64,000 nt of DNA, from assembly GCF_038070105.1 (NCBI RefSeq), contig NZ_JBBPBZ010000002.1, positions 1 to 64,000 of the forward strand, in the 5' to 3' direction. This document shows positions 56,560-64,000 of this stretch, in pieces. The notes under the pieces are model-generated. The model was given only the letters and a program-made list of their open reading frames with translations. It made no database searches and was not told the DNA's origin. Position 1 is the first letter of the stretch, and every line of letters starts with the position of its first letter. The DNA is from Methylocystis sp. IM3. GTDB lineage: Bacteria > Pseudomonadota > Alphaproteobacteria > Rhizobiales > Beijerinckiaceae. The translations under genes and the position numbers were made by a program.

Positions 56560-57524
56560 ATGAACCGCTTCCGTTTGATCCTTCCCTTGGCCTTTCTGGC
56601 GTGGGCGCCGATGGCCGCCGCCGGGGAAACGACCGTCCATGTCGCGCCCATCGACGACATGAAGGCGGTGGTCGCCTCGGTCGAGCCGGCCCATCAGCTC
56701 ATCGCCCGCGCGCGCATCGGCGGCACGGTCACCTCGCTCAAGATCAGGGAGGGCGACATCGTCACGGCCGGCGCCGAGATCGCCGCCGTCGCGGACCAGA
56801 AGCTCTTCTTGCAAATGCAGTCGCTCGACCAGCGCATCCGCGCGCAGCAGGCGCAGCGCGACAAGGCGAAGACGGATTTCGACCGGGCCCAGGAGCTGCT
56901 GCGCCGCGGCGTCTCGACCAAGGTGATGTTCGATCAGGCCAAGACCGCGCTCGACGTGGCGGAGCGCACGCTCTCCGCCCTCCAGTCGGACAGAAGCGTC
57001 ATCGAGCAGCAGGCCGCGGAAGGCTCGGTGAAGGCGCCGGGGCCGGGCCGTATTCTGACGATCCCGGTCTCGGTCGGCCGCGTCGTCATGCCGGGCGAGA
57101 CCATCGCCACGCTCGCCGAGGACAATTACATCCTGCGTCTCCAGCTCCCCGAGCGCCACGCGCGCTTCATGCGCGCGGGCGACCGCGTCGAGATCGGCGA
57201 GCGCGGCGTCAATACGGGCGCGGGCGCCCGCAAGGAAGGGCGCGTGCGCATCGTCTATCCCGAGATTCAGGGCGGCCGCGTGATCGCCGACGTGGATGTG
57301 AAGGGGCTCGACAATTATTTCGTCGGCGAACGGGCGCGCGTGTATCTGACGACCGGCAAGCGCAACGCCATTCTCGCGCCGAAATCCGCCGTTTACCGCC
57401 GCGCGGGCGTCGATTTCGTGAAGCTCGCCACCGGCGCCGAGGTGGTCGTGCAGACCGGCGACCCTCACGGCGACGCCGTGGAGATTCTTTCCGGCCTGCA
57501 TGACGGCGACGTGGTGCTAACGCC

Positions 57525-57528
<4 letters not shown>
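56560..57528 (+). CDS. RND efflux membrane fusion protein
   Basis: This 322-residue periplasmic adaptor has a signal peptide (LILPLAFLAWAPMAAAGE), a biotinyl-lipoyl-like half (RARIGGTVTSLKIREGDIVTAGAEIAAV) and a coiled-coil hairpin (residues about 85-140, QRIRAQQAQRDKAKTDFDRA). The second lipoyl half (VKAPGPGRILTIPVSVGRVVMPGE) and a beta-barrel follow. It overlaps the RND gene by four bases. No outer membrane factor gene is adjacent. Confidence 0.93.
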
Positions 57529-60790
<3,262 letters not shown>

Positions 60791-60794
<4 letters not shown>

Positions 60795-61159
60795 CGAACG
60801 ACTGGCCCGAACTCGCCAAGGCGCTCAGCGCCGATCTGCGCAATCTGCGCCTCGGCGCCCCGGATGTGATGAAGGCGTTCGGCGCCATGGCGACGTCGGC
60901 CGGCGCCGCCGGCGCGCTGGACGCGAAGACAAAGGAATTGATCGCTCTTGCGGTGAGCGTCGCCGTGCGCTGCGACGACTGCATCGCCTTCCACGCCAAG
61001 GCCGCCGCCGGACGCGGCGCGACGCGCGAGGAGGTCATGGAGACGCTCGGCATGGCGATCTATATGGGCGCTGGACCCTCCGTGATGTATGCGAGCCACG
61101 CGCTCGCCGCCTTCGCGCAGTTCGACGCCGAAAAAGCCGCGTCGTCCCAGGCCGGCTGA
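60791..61159 (+). CDS. AhpD-like carboxymuconolactone decarboxylase family protein
   Basis: This 122-residue protein of the AhpD/CMD fold has LDAKTKELIALAVSVAVRCDDCIAFHAKAA, with the redox CxxC motif and following His of AhpD-like peroxidase reductases, and VMETLGMAIYMGAGP. It overlaps the RND stop by four bases and precedes a rhodanese. It probably handles thiol or persulfide redox chemistry. Confidence 0.9.
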
Positions 61160-61181
61160 AGCGAAAGAAAGGAAGAAGGCA

Positions 61182-61526
61182 ATGTTCTCAGGTCTGATGT
61201 CGAAACTTGCGGGCGGCGGCGGATCGCTGCCGACGATCGAGCACGAGGATTTCGAGCGCGTGGTGTCGGACAAGTCCTGCGCCATCGTAGACGTGCGCGA
61301 GCCAAACGAATATGCGGCGGGCCATGTGCCCGGCGCGAAGAATCTGCCGCTGTCGCAGTTCGATGCGTCGCAATTGCCGCAGGGCCGGTGCGTCATCATC
61401 TGTCAGGCGGGCGGCCGCTCGGCCAAGGCGCTGGCCAAGGCGATCGAAGCCGGCCGCAAGGACGTTCGCCACTATGCGCCCGGCACCGGCGGCTGGCGCG
61501 CCCGCGGCGGCGCGGTGTCCGCGTAA
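61182..61526 (+). CDS. Rhodanese-like sulfurtransferase
   Basis: This 114-residue single rhodanese domain has IVDVREPNEYAAGHVPGAKNLPLSQ and the active-site loop CQAGGRSA with catalytic Cys near residue 79. A short N-terminal FSGLMSKLAGGGG linker precedes the domain. ATG 61182 follows a GGAAGAAGG. Rhodaneses transfer sulfane sulfur to thiols; as the last gene of the sqr operon it probably carries persulfide from SQR to acceptors for the dioxygenase. Confidence 0.92.
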   Translation: MFSGLMSKLAGGGGSLPTIEHEDFERVVSDKSCAIVDVREPNEYAAGHVPGAKNLPLSQFDASQLPQGRCVIICQAGGRSAKALAKAIEAGRKDVRHYAPGTGGWRARGGAVSA

Positions 61527-61536
61527 GGAGACGCGC

Positions 61537-61575
61537 CTTTCCCTCTCCCCGCGTCCGGGGAGAGGGAAGGCTTTC
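61537..61575. terminator. Hairpin between convergent rhodanese and carbonic anhydrase genes
   Basis: A 12-bp stem (TTCCCTCTCCCC / GGGGAGAGGGAA) lies in the 50-base gap, with only CTTTCG on the plus side. CCCTCTCCC-type palindromes recur at 13612-13637 and 30507-30545, so this may be a repeat doubling as a terminator. Confidence 0.55.
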
Positions 61576-61576
61576 G

Positions 61577-62164
61577 TCAGGCCGCCTTGCCGATCGCCGT
61601 CGCCTTGGGCACTTCGATCAGCTTGCCGGTCTTGACGTCGTAGATATAGCCGTAGATCGGAACATTCTTCGGCACGAGCGGATGCGAGCGAATGCGCGCC
61701 ACGTCCTGCGCGACGCTGTCCTCCTGATTCTTGATCGTGTGCCATTTGATGAAATGGCCGGCCGCGCAGCCGCCGCCATGCTGCGGATTCGACCATTTCA
61801 GCGTCGGCATGTCGAGCGCGGCGGTCGCGAGGCTGTCTTCGAGAAGATCGCCCATGACCTCGTCGCAGAAGAGCTCCATGCCGCAATTGGTGTGATGGAT
61901 CACGAACCATTCATTCGTGCCGAGCAGCTTGTGGGAAATGACCAGCGAACGAATGGCGTCGTCCGTGGCGCGTGCGCCGGCGTTGCGGATCACATGCGCG
62001 TCGCCTTCCGAGAGACCGGCGTATTTCGCCGGATCGAGACGTGCGTCCATGCAGGTGAGAATCGCGAAGCGCCGCGCCGGCGGCAGCGCGAGATCCCCCT
62101 TCGCGCCGAACCCCGAAACATAGGCCGCGTTGGCCGCCATGACCTCGTCGACGATCTTGCTCAT
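61577..62164 (-). CDS. Beta-carbonic anhydrase
   Basis: This 195-residue beta-class enzyme interconverts CO2 and bicarbonate. Zinc ligands and dyad are visible: CMDARLDP (Cys38, Asp40, Arg42) and HHTNCGM (His near 90, Cys near 94). The family-typical [32 protein letters not shown] is intact. The promoter lies in the 193-base gap toward the next, divergent gene. Confidence 0.93.
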   Translation of the reverse strand: MSKIVDEVMAANAAYVSGFGAKGDLALPPARRFAILTCMDARLDPAKYAGLSEGDAHVIRNAGARATDDAIRSLVISHKLLGTNEWFVIHHTNCGMELFCDEVMGDLLEDSLATAALDMPTLKWSNPQHGGGCAAGHFIKWHTIKNQEDSVAQDVARIRSHPLVPKNVPIYGYIYDVKTGKLIEVPKATAIGKAA

Positions 62165-62357
62165 TTTCGTTTCCTCCCCGAAAGCGCCGATTGATTCCTT
62201 TTTCGCTTTCCAGGGGGCGAAGTCTCTGACGCTTCGAGACGCTTTTCAAGCAAGGTAAGAATATGCTTTTGGTGACAAAGTCGCTTGACCGGACGACGAT
62301 AGAAATATCGTGACGCGTCGCCTGCGCGTTACTATATAACATCGCTGCCGAAGGCGC

Positions 62358-63275
62358 ATGGCCCTCATCCTCAACATGGTCTTTACAGGAATGTCAGAGC
62401 TACCCGATCTCTTCCCTGGTTTCGCCGCGCATTGGATCGACACGCAGGCGGGAAAAATCTTCGTGCGCGCTCACGGCGCCGGGCCGGCGCTCCTGCTGCT
62501 GCACGGTTTCGGCGAGACCCATGTCGCCTGGCATAAAATCGCGCCGGCCCTCGCAGGGCGTTTTTCCGTCGTGGCGATGGATCTGCGCGGCTATGGCTGG
62601 TCGGCGGCGCCCGACAGCGAGAAGGGCGACGCCTATACGAAGCGGGAAATGGCCGGCGACGCGGTGAAGGTCATGGAGGCGCTCGGGCATGTGCAATTCG
62701 CGCTCGCGGGCCACGATCGCGGCGCGCGGGTCGGTTTTCGCCTGGGGCTCGACCATCCCGGCCGGCTGACGAAGCTGGCGCTTCTCAATATCGCGCCGGT
62801 CGACGACGCCTTCGGCGCGGGGGATCTTCAGCGCATGGGGCGCGCGCGGCTTCTGTCCATGGAGGCTCCGCGCCCGGAGGAGCTCATCGCCCTCGATCCG
62901 AAAGGCTTCCTCGACGACGCGCTGCAAAGCTCCACGAAGGAGAAGTCGCTCGACGCCTTCGGCGCGGCGGCGCTCGCCCATTACCGCGCCGCCTTCAACG
63001 AGCCCTCGCGCATCCACGCCTTTTGCGAGGATTACCGCGCCGGCGCCACGATCGACCGCGAGCTGACGCTCGCCGACAGGGCGGCGGGCAAGACGCTCGA
63101 CGTTCCGACTCTCGTCCTTTACGGCGAGACGAGCTTCCCCGCCGAGGGGCCGTCGCTTTCCGACGCCTGGCGCGAATGGGGCGGGTCCGTTGCGACTGAA
63201 AGCGTCGACAGCGGCCTCTACCTCATGGAAGAGGCGCCGGAGGCGACGCTCGCCGCGCTCGACCGCTTCCTCTGA
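62358..63275 (+). CDS. Haloacetate dehalogenase-like alpha/beta hydrolase lacking catalytic His
   Basis: This 305-residue alpha/beta hydrolase has LLLLHGFGETHVAWHKIAPAL, the MDLRGYGWS segment and the nucleophile motif AGHDRGARVGFRLGLDHP typical of fluoroacetate/haloacetate dehalogenases (Asp nucleophile in GHDRG). The C-terminal motif normally read GHFLxEEAPE is here GLYLMEEAPE, so Leu287 replaces the catalytic His. Either activity is lost or chemistry has changed. ATG 62358 has GAAGG upstream; ATG 62394 is an alternative. It overlaps the phospholipase gene by one base. Confidence 0.87.
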   Translation: MALILNMVFTGMSELPDLFPGFAAHWIDTQAGKIFVRAHGAGPALLLLHGFGETHVAWHKIAPALAGRFSVVAMDLRGYGWSAAPDSEKGDAYTKREMAGDAVKVMEALGHVQFALAGHDRGARVGFRLGLDHPGRLTKLALLNIAPVDDAFGAGDLQRMGRARLLSMEAPRPEELIALDPKGFLDDALQSSTKEKSLDAFGAAALAHYRAAFNEPSRIHAFCEDYRAGATIDRELTLADRAAGKTLDVPTLVLYGETSFPAEGPSLSDAWREWGGSVATESVDSGLYLMEEAPEATLAALDRFL

Positions 63276-64000
63276 TGCCGCAGCGCGGCGTCCTCGGCGG
63301 CCGCACCGTCGCCGTGGCGCTCGGCGGCGGCGGCGCACGCGGACTCGCCCATATCAGCGTGCTGCAGGCGCTCGACGACATGGGCGTGCGCCCGGTCGCG
63401 CTCGCCGGCGCCTCCATCGGGGCGATCATCGGCGCGGCCTATGCGGCGGGCTTCTCCGGCGAGGCGCTGCGCGAACACACGGAGGCGGTGCTCGCCAATC
63501 GCTTGAAGCTCGCGCGCCGTCTGCTCTACGCGCGCGCGCGCGGGCGCAAGCGGCTGTTCAAGGGCGTCGGCCATCCCTTTCTCATCGACGGCGAGAGATT
63601 TCTCGACGCCTTCTGGCCCGAGGGCGTGCCGGAGCGATTCGAGGATCTGCAAATACCGCTCACCGTCGTCGCGACGGATTTCCGGCGCCGCTGCGAGGTC
63701 GCCTTCACGAAGGGACTTCTGCGCCCCGCCATCGCCGGCTCCATGTCGGTTCCCGGCGTCGTGCGCGCGACGAAGACGGAGGCCGGCTATCTCGTCGACG
63801 GCGGCCTCGTCAATCCGCTCCCTTACGACCATCTCGCCGGCAAGGCGGACATCATCGTCGCGGTGAACGTCTCCGGCAACTTTGGCGCCGAAAGCGAGAC
63901 GCGCGCGCCGACGGCGTTTCAGACCATGATGGTCGCAACGCAGATTCTCACCAATTCGATCAGCGCGCGCATGATCGAGGACAATCCGCCGGACGTGCTG
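63275..64000 (+). CDS. Patatin-like phospholipase, RssA-type (C-terminal part outside window)
   Basis: The first 242 codons are present. VALGGGGARGLAHISVLQAL is the oxyanion-hole Gly-rich motif, GASIGAIIGAAYAAG the GxSxG nucleophile elbow, and DGGLVNPLP the Asp of the Ser-Asp dyad. It is a bacterial patatin/RssA-like serine lipid hydrolase. It starts within the hydrolase stop codon (TGATG), indicating an operon, and runs off the right edge. Confidence 0.92.
   Translation, partial: MPQRGVLGGRTVAVALGGGGARGLAHISVLQALDDMGVRPVALAGASIGAIIGAAYAAGFSGEALREHTEAVLANRLKLARRLLYARARGRKRLFKGVGHPFLIDGERFLDAFWPEGVPERFEDLQIPLTVVATDFRRRCEVAFTKGLLRPAIAGSMSVPGVVRATKTEAGYLVDGGLVNPLPYDHLAGKADIIVAVNVSGNFGAESETRAPTAFQTMMVATQILTNSISARMIEDNPPDVL

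Overview
The window is high-GC DNA from an alphaproteobacterium, most likely of the Hyphomicrobiales (Rhizobiales). A Methylocystis/Methylosinus-like methylotroph is my best guess. The support is the gene order around the replication origin (parB-parA-rsmG-mnmG-mnmE ... rho-hemJ-hemE | maf-coaE-dnaQ ... secB-fxsA-Tim44-mltA-smr), an ExoR-like protein, a SahR-type methionine-cycle regulator and a lanthanide-type (XoxF) methanol dehydrogenase. Genus level is inference.

Positions 1-14.7 kb form the left replichore beside the origin. Nearly every gene is on the minus strand: a pdxA fragment, purL-bolA-grxD, parB-parA-rsmG-mnmG with two perfect parS sites, mnmE, a Rieske oxygenase wedged between mnmE and rho, rho, hemJ and hemE. 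The AT-rich gap of about 14.69-15.12 kb, where coding strand flips, is the probable chromosome origin (oriC). Right of it lie maf, coaE, dnaQ, secB, fxsA, a Tim44-like protein, mltA, smr, bdhA, nnrS, a CusF-like copper protein, an SDR and a YheT-type hydrolase.

Positions 25-40 kb carry metabolic genes. One is a very unusual XoxF whose signal peptide is replaced by a cytoplasmic domain plus membrane anchor. The others are a small lipoprotein, ybdD-cstA, the metH-metF-sahR methionine cycle operon with a SahR-like operator, an orphan structured RNA with its own terminator, a CoA-transferase with a C-terminal extension, queD-queE and a small cytochrome c.

Positions 41-62 kb carry an accessory block dominated by sulfide handling. 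It includes a persulfide dioxygenase with a divergent TauE exporter, cytochrome c556, and a four-domain HMA-TauE-cupredoxin-LysM protein. A SqrR/BigR-type persulfide sensor with diagnostic cysteines 66 residues apart follows, then a DUF2892 protein, a Crp/Fnr regulator, a type I sulfide:quinone oxidoreductase, a bd-type quinol oxidase with both small subunits (cydP, cydX), an RND pump, an AhpD-like protein and a rhodanese. The sqr promoter and the pdo/tauE divergent promoter share a 15-bp near-identical operator candidate. The predicted route is sulfide to persulfide (SQR), persulfide to sulfite (PDO), sulfite export (TauE), with electrons leaving through sulfide-tolerant cytochrome bd.

Embedded in this block (46.99-49.98 kb) is the most novel-looking cassette. 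Two paralogous 61-65 residue peptides share a near-identical leader-like segment but have unrelated short C-terminal tails. A PqqD-HPr-kinase-like fusion and a translationally coupled nucleotidyltransferase follow. This looks like a RiPP-type peptide modification system with no canonical cyclase, radical SAM or protease in sight. The window ends with a beta-carbonic anhydrase, a dehalogenase-like hydrolase that lacks its catalytic histidine, and the 5' part of a patatin-like phospholipase. I found no tRNA, rRNA, CRISPR array or insertion sequence.
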